From contig NC_053146.1 in assembly GCF_016808335.1 (NCBI RefSeq), positions 36,080,470-36,144,469 of the forward strand: a stretch of 64,000 nt of DNA. The letters run 5' to 3'. Shown piece after piece: positions 1-10,103 of the stretch; the stretch's first letter is position 1; every line of letters begins with the position of its first letter. The notes under the pieces are model-generated. The model had not been told where the DNA came from, did no database searches, and worked only from the letters and a program-made list of their open reading frames with translations. This DNA comes from Panicum virgatum (Eukaryota; Streptophyta; Magnoliopsida; Poales; Poaceae). The position numbers and the translations under genes are program-made.

Positions 1-1429
1 AAAGGTTTTTGAGGTTGTTTTGCTTGCACACATGATTGGCACTTTGATCCTTTGACTACTTCCAATTTCGGAATAAACTCTAATCTGGACATTCTAGCAA
101 TGGTGTCAAAATTGATATGACAGAAACGAGAGTGCCACACATTGGACTCACAAATTTTGTTCATGGATGCAATATTCAAATCGAAATTTAGATCAACAGT
201 ATTTAAGCGGAACAAGCCTCCGCTCTCATAGCCTTTACCAACAAAGTTCCCAAATTTAGATATTACAATTTTATTGGACTCGAACACTAACTTATAACCA
301 TCTCGACAAAGCAAGGACCCGCTAATGAGGTTCCTCTTTATTGATGGAGCATGCTGCATGTTCTTCAAGTGGACAATCTTCCCTGAATTCAGCTTCAGTT
401 CGACCATACCAACACCAAGAATAGGCACAGCAGATCCGTTTCCCATCAAGACGGAGGAAGACCGCTCTCCCTGATAAGAAGTAAACAAGGATATGTCAGA
501 GCATACATGTATATTCGCACCAGTATCAACCCACCAATCTATAGATTGAAGTACCAAAAATACAGCTGGTAAATTACCATACCGAGATCCACCGGCCTCA
601 TCGCCGTTGCCTATGGTGACGTTCACCTTTTTGTTAGGCTTGCCATCATCTCGGTTCTTGTGGTAGCGGCAGTTCTTCGCAAGATGCCCTTCTTTGCCAC
701 ACACAAAACATGCTCTGATCTTTTCATCCTTCTCAGGTTTCTTCTTGAAGTTAGTGGTTTTCTTAGGCTTTCCACCATAGTTCATCTTGCCCTTTCCCTT
801 ACCCTTGTAAGTGGGCTTGTTGACTATGATATTTGCACTTGCACCTTGAGCGGATGTTCCTGGAGCATCCTTTGCCCTTGCCTTCTCTTCCACATCGAGA
901 GCTATAATCAGATTCTCGGTAGAGATATCCTCTCATTTGTGTTTCAGGGTTGTGGCAAAATCCCTCCAAGATGCAGGGAGTTTGGTAATAACGTCCGCTG
1001 CCACAAACCTGTCCGGCAAAGGACAGCCCAAACTTGCAATCTCCCCAACCAGTAGCAGCATCTCATGTACCTGTGCAACTACTGATTTTGCAGCATCAAT
1101 GCTGAAGTCATTGAACTGCTCACAGGTATAGAGTAAGCAACCACCTTCTGAGAATGCAAATTTGCGCTCAAGTGCATTCCACAACTCTGTGGGGTTTGTG
1201 TAATCCATGTACAGATCGTACAACTGATCTGACAGCAGGGATAGGATACACGTGCCTTATCACTATCACCTGCAAACGCCGGGGTCTGCTCAACCGCGAA
1301 TGGCATCACTGGATGGATCACCCACCACAGTTCCATAGACATGAGCCAAAATTTGACTCTAGTCTGCCATCTCTGGAAGTTACCACCGGCAAACCTCTCA
1401 AGTTTCATTGCATCCGAAGGACCAGCCAT
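1..1429 (-). pseudogene. Ty1/copia gag-pol polyprotein, N-terminal part
   Basis: Reading leftwards, the translation starts at a Met (MAGPSDAMKLERF, ATG at 1429-1427) and runs off the left edge. Visible in order: a UBN2-type gag (LYDLYMDYTNPTELWNALE), a CCHC zinc knuckle (CFVCGKEGHLAKNC, about 670-710), an aspartic protease site (WWVDTGANIHVC, about 510-545), and a GAG-pre-integrase region with the WHSRFCHINF and CQSC motifs near 20-140. Integrase, RT and RNase H would lie left of the window. The frame is broken: a frameshift near 1225-1250 and an in-frame TGA near 930, where Arg (CGA) is expected after TLKHK. The family role is capsid, protease and integration functions for retrotransposition. 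This copy is a non-functional or heavily decayed partial copy. Copia assignment is sure; the lineage is not. Confidence 0.85.
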
Positions 1430-1599
1430 TGCTGAATTACAATAAACGCATAAACAAGGTTTCTGGAATGTTGGTAATATGCATTTAAATATACCAGATT
1501 TCAATTTGAGGAAAAGTAAAAACATCAATGCTACTGCTATCTTAAGCAAGATTGAAAACTGACAGAGTAAAACGAACTGAAACGTTCTCATGTTAATAA

Positions 1600-2491
1600 C
1601 GATTACTCTTACCGATCAGCGCTCCGTCCTCGTGAAGAGACGATGTAGTACAGATTATAGAAGCGCAGAATGTAGTCGAGTAGCCTCGAGCGGTCGCGCA
1701 GTTGCACTGCCCAGAAACCTTATTGCTGTCCCTCGTGCAGGCTTCACGACGGCAAGGGTTCGGAGATACTGCTCACTCTTCTCCTCAGTGCACGCTAAGA
1801 AAAGAGTCGGCGAGAACTAGCAGCGCAATGACACAGCACAGCAAGAGATGGAAGAATGGCTAGCTTTTTCGAGAGAGCTTCCTGAATGTTTTCAGCCCAC
1901 TAATATAGGCGTGGCTGCCCCCAAGGAGCCATTATCACTTTGATGATGCCCATAAAAGACTTTAAGACTTATTCAGGATGATCATGATGATTTACTGGGA
2001 ATTATGGCATTAATCGGGCATTGATTAGCACCTAATCAATGTACAACGGTTCAAAAGTTAGAGACACTCAACCGCACATCTTGGTAGAGGAAGTCTCGAG
2101 TCGCTCGAGGGTAGATCGCTACCCTCGAGCGTGGCGGAGATGGTCTCGAGCCGCTCAAGGGTAGATCGTTACCCTCGAGCGTGGCGGAGATGGAGCGTGC
2201 TGTTGGAGGCCTCGGCGGGACACTACCCTCGAGTGTGGCGGAGAACGCTCTCTTGCCGAGGGTAGGTCGCTACCCTCGAGCGAGGCGGAGTTTGATCACG
2301 CTGCTGGAGGTCTTGGCAGGGAGGCCTCGCTCACTTGCCGAGGGTATGACGCTACCCTCGAGCGATGACACTACCCTCGAGCGATGACGCTACCCTCAAG
2401 CGAGGCGGAGATCGCGCGTGGACAGAACCATCCAGTCACACATTGGTTTGGAATTCTTTGGAATGGGCCATAAATGGACCAAATTCCAACA
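1600..2491 (-). repeat. 5' LTR of the minus-strand copia element
   Basis: Read on the minus strand, a TGTTGGAATTTGG start lies at 2491, typical of copia LTRs, and the copia gag start lies about 1 kb downstream. A weak TATA-like CTATATTAG is near 1900-1912 on the minus strand. The LTR 3' end and the primer binding site are not recognisable, so the boundary near 1600 is an estimate. The second LTR is outside the window, so no target duplication can be checked. The upstream (U3) half holds a palindromic minisatellite. Confidence 0.55.
2088..2410. repeat. palindromic CTCGAGGGTAG minisatellite in copia LTR
   Basis: Imperfect tandem units are built from CTCGAGGGTAG, a 4-base spacer and CTACCCTCGAG, often followed by CGTGGCGGAGATGG. 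The unit at 2103-2130 is a perfect 12-bp inverted repeat around ATCG. Further diverged units follow to about 2400. It sits in the presumed U3 region of the copia LTR. Confidence 0.8.
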
Positions 2492-2534
2492 TTTTATTTA
2501 ACTGACAATCTTATCTTTTGAGTTTTTGCTCTGA

Positions 2535-2740
2535 TGTCACACCCAGTTTATGTGGAAAACCGAATGCGTCTCGCATGTATGCCAGAATCAAGTGCCATAC
2601 GAAAGAGAGTGCATAAGAAACTTATTACATGACTGCCCGTCTTAATCTTAAACAAATAAATAATGTCTTAGAGTAAGAGCGGAATCATTTTCAGCATCAC
2701 AGGCACTTGTGAGGACCAGTGGTGGTCACCCTTGGATGAT
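2535..2740 (-). repeat. fragment of chromodomain-gypsy-type LTR (3' end), 'H'
   Basis: Read on the minus strand it ends with GGGTGTGACA at 2535, like the TGTGACA or TGCCACA ends of the other long LTRs here. Short stretches further in are reminiscent of the 3' part of LTR C. Similarity is by eye and weak. The piece at 4498-4749 could be the rest of the same LTR, split by the SIRE-type LTR between them. Confidence 0.3.
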
Positions 2741-2842
2741 GAGTGATTGACAACATCGTGTGGATTTGATGTGTCTCTTGGCTCGTGATGTGCAGATGTA
2801 GGATGCGGCATGATGGTCGACGGCGCGAGGTGAAGGTCAGGC

Positions 2843-2965
2843 GAAAGATTCACGTTGAAGAACTGTGGTGAAGGATGGATGCGAGTAGGCTCAGTGGAGC
2901 GAAAGGTTCATGCCGAAGGATAAAGACGGTGAAAGGTGGATGCGAGTAGGCCTGGATCAAGGGAC
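2843..2965 (+). repeat. two direct repeats of about 60 bp
   Basis: The segment starting GCGAAAGATTCACG (about 2840) and ending GGATGGATGCGAGTAGGC recurs about 59-62 bp later, starting GCGAAAGGTTCATG and ending GGTGGATGCGAGTAGGC. Both lie in the upstream half of the presumed SIRE-type LTR. Confidence 0.7.
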
Positions 2966-3158
2966 CCGAGGAGGCCGGGCGGAGTCATGTGCGTTCCACA
3001 TGGTGTGTGGAAGAACAAGAGTACATGGTGATGAAGATGGCGTCGGCAAAGTCGGCGAGGACGATGGCGAGTCAAGTAGGCGGTCCGTGCGACGGGCGGG
3101 CGCGAACGACTCGAAGACGTCAAGGCTTGGCGGGAGGTCGGACACGTGTTGACATCGA

Positions 3159-3290
3159 TGGTTTGACCGGTTTGGCCTCAAAACCAGAGAGTCAGTCACG
3201 TCGTACGGCAGCATGTGAGAGGGTTTGACCGGTTTGGCCTCAAAACCGAGGGAGACAGGTTTGACCGGTTTGGGCTTCAAAACCGGGGGC
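3159..3290 (+). repeat. three copies of a GGTTTGACCGGTTTGG motif
   Basis: GGTTTGACCGGTTTGGCCTC followed by AAAACC occurs near 3161 and 3223, and a variant with GGGCTTCAAAACC occurs near 3259. Spacing is about 62 and 36 bp. The core TTTGACCGGTTTGG includes a CCGG palindrome. The position in the U3 part of the LTR suggests regulatory repeats, which is inference. Confidence 0.8.
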
Positions 3291-4497
3291 GGACCTGACG
3301 CGGTCATGGTCCGCGCGGAGGACACGTGGCGCCATCGCGAAGCTTGTGTCAAGACGAAGCGAAGTCGTGAAGGTGGCGTGTCCGCACGATGCTCCTATGT
3401 AAAGATGGACGATTTTGCCCCTGCATGGGCATGTATTGTAATAATTAGTATAGGGACCTTTTAGTCTTTGTAGTGAAGAATTAAGAGGATAAGAGGGGAA
3501 TGGATGGGGCGCCTCCTTGTTGGGTCCTGGAACAGAACTGGCGTCCCCCTCCTCCCGTTCTTTTGTTTTCCCCCTTCCTCCTCTCTAGTCTAGATTTAGG
3601 GTTAAGAATTTGGTGATGAATCCTTGAATTCCTGTACTGCGGATCGAAGGGAATGGAGGCCCCTTCCTCCTGTGCCCTCCGGGAGTTTTGATATGAACTA
3701 ATTTGGGTTGTTCTCGCGGCTGGATTCTTGTGTCTTTCTCTGTTCTTGGTGACTGCCGGGGCAGCGGGTTGTTTTGGCACAGCAAAGGGGCGTCCCTGGG
3801 CGCTCTGCCGGCCGCGCCCGACAGCAGCTTCTGCCGCAGGCGGATCTGCTGGCCTAGGCCCGCGCGCAGCTCAGGGCGAGCTGCTGTCTGCAGCGGCGTC
3901 GGCGGACTGCAGCAGGCCGGCCAAGAGCACCGCCCCTGGGGGCGCGCAGAAAGGCGGCAGGCTGCTCCTGCTGTCCTAGTTTTTTTGCATGCTCAATTGG
4001 CGTGTGTTAATTAACTTTAATTGTTTACATTTGAATGCTTAGCTAAGATGACTCTTTTGTGGTGATTAGTGCTAGCTTGTTGGTGAAACTCTTAATCGGG
4101 TCTTTGGATAAGTTTTGCTTCCGCTTGTCTTTGAGCTTTGCTAATCATTGTTGAAACAATGAATGCTTTGTTAAGTGGAATTGTTGGTGGCTTTGCACAA
4201 GTAGATCGCTTCACGTCGGCTTCCGTTTTGTGTCGAACTTATGGTATTTTGATTAAACTCGGCTTTCACTTTGTGTTATCCTTTGATTGAGTGTTTCGTC
4301 TTTTACTTGCTTCCGCTTTGCATCAAGCTTTTTCTAACCGTTTCTAGGGTGAATTCGTCACGTATTGGCGTGTGTCAACTTGGCAGTTAGAAGAGAGGTG
4401 CGGCAGGTTAATTTCGGGACATAGGCTTTGTTCTCTCGGAGAATTTCTAAAGGCTCCCATTCACCCTCCTCTTTGATCGCCTGTCCGGTTCTTCAAA

Positions 4498-4749
4498 TTG
4501 ACTGGGAGACATACGCCTATAAATCTTCAAAGTCTTCAGTATATTCCGGAAAATTATTATCTTGGTCTAAACAATGTTATGCAAGGGTAAGTATACTTAT
4601 GGTTGGTACTCAACAAGTCGTAGAAAAACACTATATTACATGCAAGGCTAAAACAATGGTAAGACTGACATGGTTTAACTGCGATAAGCAATTTTAATTG
4701 GTCAAGTTTTATTAGCAAGCATTAGCAAAGTGTAAGTTTATACCATTAA
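4498..4749 (-). repeat. LTR fragment of chromodomain-gypsy type (minus)
   Basis: The order of short motifs (GGGTAAGTATAC, GTACTCAACAAG, ATGCAAGGCTAAAA, GCAATTTTAATTGG, CAAGTTTTATTAGCAAGC) parallels the segment at 40,090-40,260 of LTR D and 58,620-58,790 of LTR C' as read on the plus strand. It probably is an older LTR into which LTR A was inserted at 4750. Confidence 0.3.
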
Positions 4750-4864
4750 TGTAACACTCGAATGTTAAATTTAGGCTTAACTAGATAATTAGTGACCTAA
4801 GTCATTTCATTGCAAATCAAGTCAAGGATCGACTCAAGTTTAGTTTCAGTGTTCTGGAGCTTGG

Positions 4865-4950
4865 GGAACCCGGATACTCCGGGTCTGAATCCGGAAACTC
4901 CGGATGTTCCTGGATACTCTGAGTTTTCTTCCGGATACTCCGGACCTGGA
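4865..4950 (+). repeat. TCCGGA-TAC-TCCGG palindrome cluster 1
   Basis: A run of CCCGGATACTCCGGG, TCCGGAAACTCCGGA and TCCGGATACTCCGGA units, each two CCGGA palindromes separated by three bases. It lies in the front part of LTR A. Confidence 0.85.
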
Positions 4951-5366
4951 AATCTATATCACATGTTTTTTGTCCCTTTACTGTTTGCAAACAGTAAAAC
5001 ACCAGTTTTTCTCTCTTTTCCTCTCCCTCACGAGTTCTCCCTCTCCCCCTAAGCCCTAGACCCCAAGTCTTCCATTTCAAGTTGGTTCCAAGGCTAAAGA
5101 AGCTCCTAACGGCGTTGAGGACCACCTCTCCAACTTGTTCCACGTTGGGGTGACTTCATTTTCAAGTTTTCTTACAAGAGAAGCTTGCTCAAGGTACTAA
5201 AGCTAGGGCTAGCTTGATTGATCGTTCTAGGGTGTTTCAAAGGATTTTTTTTGGGGTCAATCATCTCCGTATGGATCACTCTAGTAGAGTCTAGAAGGGT
5301 TTCGATTTTTGTGGGTTGGTTTTGCCGCAATAGAGATTTCAGTTTTGGGGGTAGAATTGTGAGAAG

Positions 5367-5445
5367 CCCGGATACTCCGGGTTTTGTCCCGAAAACTCCG
5401 GGTATAGCATCCGGAGAATCCGGATGGGAGTCCGGACAATCCGGG
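5367..5445 (+). repeat. TCCGGA-TAC-TCCGG palindrome cluster 2
   Basis: A second run of the same unit (CCCGGATACTCCGGG, CCCGAAAACTCCGGG, TCCGGAGAATCCGGA, TCCGGACAATCCGGG), about 500 bp after the first and still upstream of the acidic reading frame of LTR A. Confidence 0.85.
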
Positions 5446-5566
5446 TTTTGTAGGCTGTTGGGCGTCATTTCGTGTCAGTTAGAGGTGTTTATACGCGGTC
5501 AGGGTTAAATTGTTATTGTAAATCATGCTTGCATCTCTCATGTCATATGCATGTGCATACGTGTAG

Positions 5567-5721
5567 CAGCCATTGCGGAGGAGGTGGTATACGAGGTGGT
5601 TGCGAAGCCACAGGCGCCGCTGGAGCAAGCCCAGCAGCAGGAAACTCACGAGCACCCGGCCCAAGGCCCAGTTGAGCCTAGCCCTGAGCAGCAGCAGTCC
5701 ATAGGCAAGCCTCGGTGCATA
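5567..5721 (+). other. acidic exon-like reading frame in LTR A
   Basis: After ...CATACGTGTAG the open frame encodes EEVVYEVVAKPQAP, then a Gln/Glu/Pro-rich stretch, then SIGKPRCI. The same arrangement (acceptor-like TAG, YEL/V core, acidic or Gln-rich middle, GKPR/GKW close) is present in LTRs B, C, D, C' and partly F. It is not a known domain to me. It could be a real spliced product of the LTR transcript or a conserved RNA element. Confidence 0.4.
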
Positions 5722-5884
5722 ACCCATAATTTAAATTATGCAATGTTTTTAATTAAATAATTGTGCATTAAGTTTATAGGAGTTGAATGAAACCCTAGAT
5801 GCAAAAATCCCAAGGTTCCATGAGTCTTATACTAGTATGTGTAGGTCGATAGCCTTACTATGCTAAATAGGGCTCGGTAGAAGT

Positions 5885-5905
5885 CGAGTAATTTCCGGTA
5901 ACTCG
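5885..5905 (+). other. CGAGT hairpin of LTR A
   Basis: CGAGT pairs with ACTCG across an 11-base interval, with an A-A mismatch and then an A-T pair inside. It is at the same position, about 160-180 bp after the GKP motif, as the longer hairpins of LTRs B, C and D. This is the weakest member of the set. Confidence 0.5.
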
Positions 5906-8000
5906 CGAGATATAGGATGTTTTATATTTCTATATGGGGAGTTATTGAATTTAAAAATGAAAGGGAATGGAATTTGAGACCGGACAGGAAAAGTGTAGAC
6001 CCGTCTGTGTCGGTTAAGGACCGTTCGTTGTCTGGCCCTGCTGATTGAGTTCGAATTGTACTAACCGCATGCCGGTAGTAAGAGATAGTCAAAACCGGTA
6101 AGCCGAGTACTGCCTCACTTCAAAAGTACAGGACCCCGTCCCACCCCTTAGGGTAGTCGAGTGGCTGCGGAGAATTGGGGTTGTACGTATTTACTTTTGG
6201 TGGCCTCTCGCGGGACTCGACTGACTATACGATGGTGGGGTGGTCCTGTAGTTCGAGGCGGGGAGGGAAATGGTTGTCTCGTAAAGTCCGACGGGGCCAA
6301 TACGTGCCGTGTTGGTTAGGTCCACCTTGCAAGGTTAAATCGGATCGATTCGCCGCCAGTCGCTCTCGGATATGAGCACCTTGATCGCAGCACCGCATCG
6401 TAGTAATACTCAATAGAACATGAATGATATATGGTAATGTTTATTCTGAATTAATATTCAATGTTTACCATGGTTGCTTTTGATATGCAAACATTAGTTG
6501 ATGATTATTCTATATAGTATTTGGAGCTAAAATATGGAAAACAACGATCCACTTTTAAATGCTATTTCTGCAAAACAAACCACCAGCCAGAAAGCTTTGC
6601 ATGTCTAGATAATGGGCTAAGTATACTCAGAGTCGGGTAAGTCTTGCTGAGTATTAGTTGCTCAGGGCCTTGTTGCAAATTTATTACAGGTCCTTCCCAC
6701 ATAGATTTCTGTCCCTACTGTGCCAAGTTTATCCGCCGGGAGGCAGAAGGTTGGGTAGTGGTTGAGCCGGAGGAGTAGTTCCTGCAGTTGGCGAGGTGCA
6801 CACTTTTGAGCAGTGTGGAGGAGTTGTAGTCCTCTTTATTTTAAACTTGGGTTTCTTATGTTGTAAAAATTTGTGAATTATATGTATATTCGAACTTGAT
6901 TTGTAAACCTCTGGTATCATTGCATGCCATGACGTTGTATTTTCAAGTATTTGTCGTGCTTGTACCATCTGCGCTCACCTTCGCGTGAGACTACCGGTAT
7001 TGTTTCGATTGGGCCGTTGTTGGTGTTTCTTATTCCCGATAGAATAGATATTCTGCAAGCGCACAGAATCACCGCTGTAGCACTTCACCTTGGAGTATTC
7101 CAGGGTATCGTATTTTTCCTCAGGGAAGCACTATGGTAAAGAGTATCGTAAATTGAATGATAACCATACTAGCTTGATCGACCGACTGACTAGACGGGGG
7201 TAAGCCAGATGAATAAATAAGATAAATGGCCAGGCGATGACCGAGTGACACACGGAGGTTCAACTCCTTAGAGAGGTAGCAGCTGGGAGGACAATGAGTG
7301 AGATAAGACACCTGATACACTTCTGAACTATCGAGCTAGCCTTTTTAAATCAGACTAAACACATAACTAGTTCTCGAGAAAGCAGAGCTTACTTCGGCGG
7401 CTGGAAGAGGAAGGACTTCAGAAAGGGATGAGAGGGGAGTCCAACGGTAACCTGCACTACTGCTATGAAAACAACCGAACGTGGTGGACTACAAAGGACG
7501 GATAGGGCTGTCACCACCTACCGACTACCACAACAGTTCCGTGGGGTGGAATACACTTTCTAGCTAACACTAAGATCAGACACCACGTCTGCACTCGGTG
7601 TTAGGATTTCTCTCGAGGCCTTCGAGAGAAATCCCCCTCAACCCAGAGCACTAACTTGAGATACACTAGTCCGGGCAAGAAAACCCATAAGATAAGATCC
7701 TGATCACTAAGAAAGATAACTCAGTCTAAGCTAAAGGAAAACTTCCACGCTCGAGCTGGACACTCAGACTCAAGTAAATAAAAGACAGCGGAAAGTAAAG
7801 CTGACTCGGAAAAGTAAAGAAGATAACTTATATTGATAATGTCAAAAGAAAGATACAAGAGCTATACCAGACTTCCGACGACTCCGAAATCCCGAGCAAG
7901 CTCTACTCGACTCTAACTCCCAAGCTACTAACCTACTCTAGAATGTACAAGTGAAGAGAGAAGTGCTCCAATGGTGTGTGTTGAAGTGATGGATGGTGCT

Positions 8001-8011
8001 TCTATTTATAG
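8001..8011 (-). promoter_or_regulatory. TATA box of E LTR
   Basis: CTATAAATAGA on the minus strand, in a GC-rich context about 680 bp into the LTR. The corresponding site in the other LTR copy (near 17,470) is also TATA-like (ATATAAATAGA). Confidence 0.6.
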
Positions 8012-8140
8012 ACTTCCAGGGTCGGTTCTCGGCAGTTAATCCCCATAGCGTCAGTTGTAAGAAGGTAAGGTCGGTGTGCTTGTCTTCCACGCGAAGCCGG
8101 GGCATGAGAGGTTGCAATGTGGGGACGGCTAGCCTCACCT

Positions 8141-8154
8141 AGGCCGGCCGGCCT
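8141..8154. repeat. AGGCCGGCCGGCCT palindrome, copy 1
   Basis: Perfect 14-bp palindrome containing overlapping GGCCGGCC sites. Identical copies lie at 8250-8263 and 8502-8515 in the same LTR. Confidence 0.9.
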
Positions 8155-8249
8155 GGGGGTGCGGCCATCTAGCCACCGCCTTTGCACGGACGTCCCGGAT
8201 TGCTTCCTGAGGTCGGTATTCGTTGCGTTGCCCGAACGCTGACAGTTGT

Positions 8250-8263
8250 AGGCCGGCCGGCCT
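8250..8263. repeat. AGGCCGGCCGGCCT palindrome, copy 2
   Basis: Identical to copy 1. In the other LTR the equivalent copy (about 17,718-17,731) lies directly beside the insertion point of element B. Confidence 0.9.
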
Positions 8264-8501
8264 CCCTCTGGCCCAACTCGGCCCTCCATTGCGCCGACGT
8301 TCCCTCTGCGTTCTGGTGATCTTGCCACGGTGGTGGACCGCTGCCCTGGATTCAAGTTGGTACTGAGTTGTGGGCCTTTTGTTCTTTGTGCAATCCTTCC
8401 AATCCACCCAATCAAACCGAGACCCAATCCTCGACTCAGGGCATTATGATCATGTCACATTGCCTCTGGTTCGAAGCCGGGGCCCTGTCTTTAGGGGTGC
8501 C

Positions 8502-8515
8502 AGGCCGGCCGGCCT
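8502..8515. repeat. AGGCCGGCCGGCCT palindrome, copy 3
   Basis: Identical to copies 1 and 2. The equivalent in the right LTR is at about 34,203-34,216. Confidence 0.9.
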
Positions 8516-8686
8516 GGGTTTTCACCCAATTTTGCTCATTTTTGGTAGATATTCACCTGAAATCAAAACTCATCCAGAACTTGTGAAACTCGTTAGAAAT
8601 AAATAAAATATGAATGGAACATAGTGTAAGTCTCGTGTTATTCCCGAGAAGTTGACGGCTAAAGTGTGAATTTATGGCCGAAAACA

Positions 8687-8698
8687 CCCCCCAAGCTT
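8687..8698 (-). other. polypurine tract of element E
   Basis: AAGCTTGGGGGG on the minus strand directly precedes the LTR start TGTTTTCGG. This is the expected priming site for plus-strand DNA synthesis. Confidence 0.75.
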
Positions 8699-10103
8699 AA
8701 ACTTTTACTCATCCTCGTTCAAAGCTTAATCTGAGGCTCGATGGATCAGGAGTTGCGTCAATGTTTACCCCCTTGCAGGTACCTTGTGCACAACATATTA
8801 CTCTTCCCGTCTGTACTTATGAAAAATTCGCTCATATCTAAGGTCCTGGAAGATGGGGCGTATTTGTTTTTCATCCCTCGGTCTTGGGCGATTGTTGGAT
8901 TGAACAACCTTCACCGGAATGTTCCCTGCTACCTGTTCAGGTTCCCAGCTCGAATTTTTTTTATAAGAATTTTTCAAAAGAAGTTCAGATTTCCCAATGG
9001 CACTCTCAAGTCGCTCAAAGTGTATAATCCTCACCTATGGTCGAGATATCTGACCATCTTCTTCCTATCTCTAAAGCTGATATGTTGTGTTTATGGGTAG
9101 GATGATGTTTGCATACCTTGGTTACCTTTATTGCTCAGCCGAAGGGTGATCCATGCCGGGGTTGGTACTTAGCCAAATTCAGGTCTCATGGAACATGGAA
9201 TATCTGGAAGGTGTGAGGGAATGAAGTAGGTAACTTTCCACTTGGATTTATTTGAACTCCATGATTTGCAACTCTTTGAGGATGGAGAGTGGGCTTCTCT
9301 TTCTTTTTTTTCTTTTCTCTCTCTTTTTTTAAGAAGATAACTCCACTCTCCCTTACTGATATGACTTGAATTCTTTGGAGTTTTGATTGGGAAGCTCTTG
9401 TGGGATGAACTGAGGTGTTGAGATTGTGATTGCGGGGGAGTATAGCTGGCAAAAGTGGATGTCAATACCCGGAATGGGTGACTGACAGGCCAGATATGTT
9501 TGGGCTAGCAAATGGTGAGTTTATGGGGGTTGAAGACCTGTAGATGGCAAGTACCATTCCCGAAGTGGATGCACCATTCGACAAAGCTCAAAGTAACTTC
9601 AGATAGCTCAAACGGTTTATGCAATATAAGGCTCTGGATGGGTCATTTTAACCATGGGAAACCTTTACCAGAATTTTAATTTTCAAAAGAATTCCGAGGG
9701 GTTCCCTACTAGAGCAAGCAGTTTAAATTCCGGTTTGGGCTATCTCAAATCCCGCAACAACTTAGACTTTAGAATTTTAAACTGATGCCTCCACGCAACC
9801 AGATTTTCAGTGGAACTAATATGTGCCGACTAGTTCAGGTACTAGGAGAGTAAAAAGCTATAAACGAGGCACATACAGGGTTTAAACAGAGCAACTATTC
9901 ATCATTTCCAAAGTAAGAGCTTACACGGATTTCCACTCATATAAATTTTATTCAAAGCATAAAAATATTTTTGGGATTTTTGTTATGAGATTGTTTATTT
10001 ATTACTACTACTACTATTATTATTATTATTATTAGCATGGCTACTGAACAAAAGGACGGGTGTGATGACTTACCTGGACTGTGATTCCCCCCAAGCTTCG
10101 ATG
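8699..10103 (-). other. non-coding 3' internal region of E
   Basis: No convincing coding region on either strand. It contains a pyrimidine-rich run at 9297-9332 and an (ACT)n(ATT)n microsatellite at 9998-10,034. It lies between the acidic C-terminus of the ORF1-like gene and the polypurine tract. Confidence 0.6.

Larger units (their letters stand above)
2741..4497 (+). repeat. SIRE/Maximus-type copia LTR, probably solo or truncated
   Basis: The right end near 4455-4497 carries CCCATTCACCCTCCTC followed by GGTTCTTCAAATTG, which resembles the classic end of SIRE/Opie/Ji LTRs just before the tRNA-Met primer site. That primer site itself is degenerate. The left part holds internal direct repeats. 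No coding domain is present. The left boundary is arbitrary because I could not find a clear TG terminus or target duplication. It may instead be two abutting LTR fragments. Confidence 0.4.
4750..7017 (+). repeat. LTR 'A' (chromodomain-gypsy type), 3' end cut by element E
   Basis: It begins TGTAACACTCG at 4750. It then has the same order of landmarks as LTRs B, C and D: a GC-rich front, an acidic reading frame ending GKPRCI (5567-5721), GAAACCCTAGATGCA (5789), a CGAGT hairpin (5885-5905), a GTACTAACCGCATGCCGG block (about 6058) and CTGAGTATTAG (6647). The expected terminus (TTCTGYSACA) is missing. The sequence stops at the left end of element E, so E appears inserted roughly 100 bp before the end. 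No internal region of this family follows, so it is a solo or truncated LTR. Confidence 0.7.
7018..8686 (-). repeat. 3' LTR of element E
   Basis: Read on the minus strand it starts TGTTTTCGGCC at 8686, right after a G-rich tract, and ends ...CACCAACA at 7018. It aligns along its length with the split LTR at 16,487-17,734 plus 33,944-34,281. The minus-strand TATA box CTATAAATAGA is at 8001-8011. Three copies of the 14-bp palindrome AGGCCGGCCGGCCT lie upstream of the TATA box. Confidence 0.85.
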
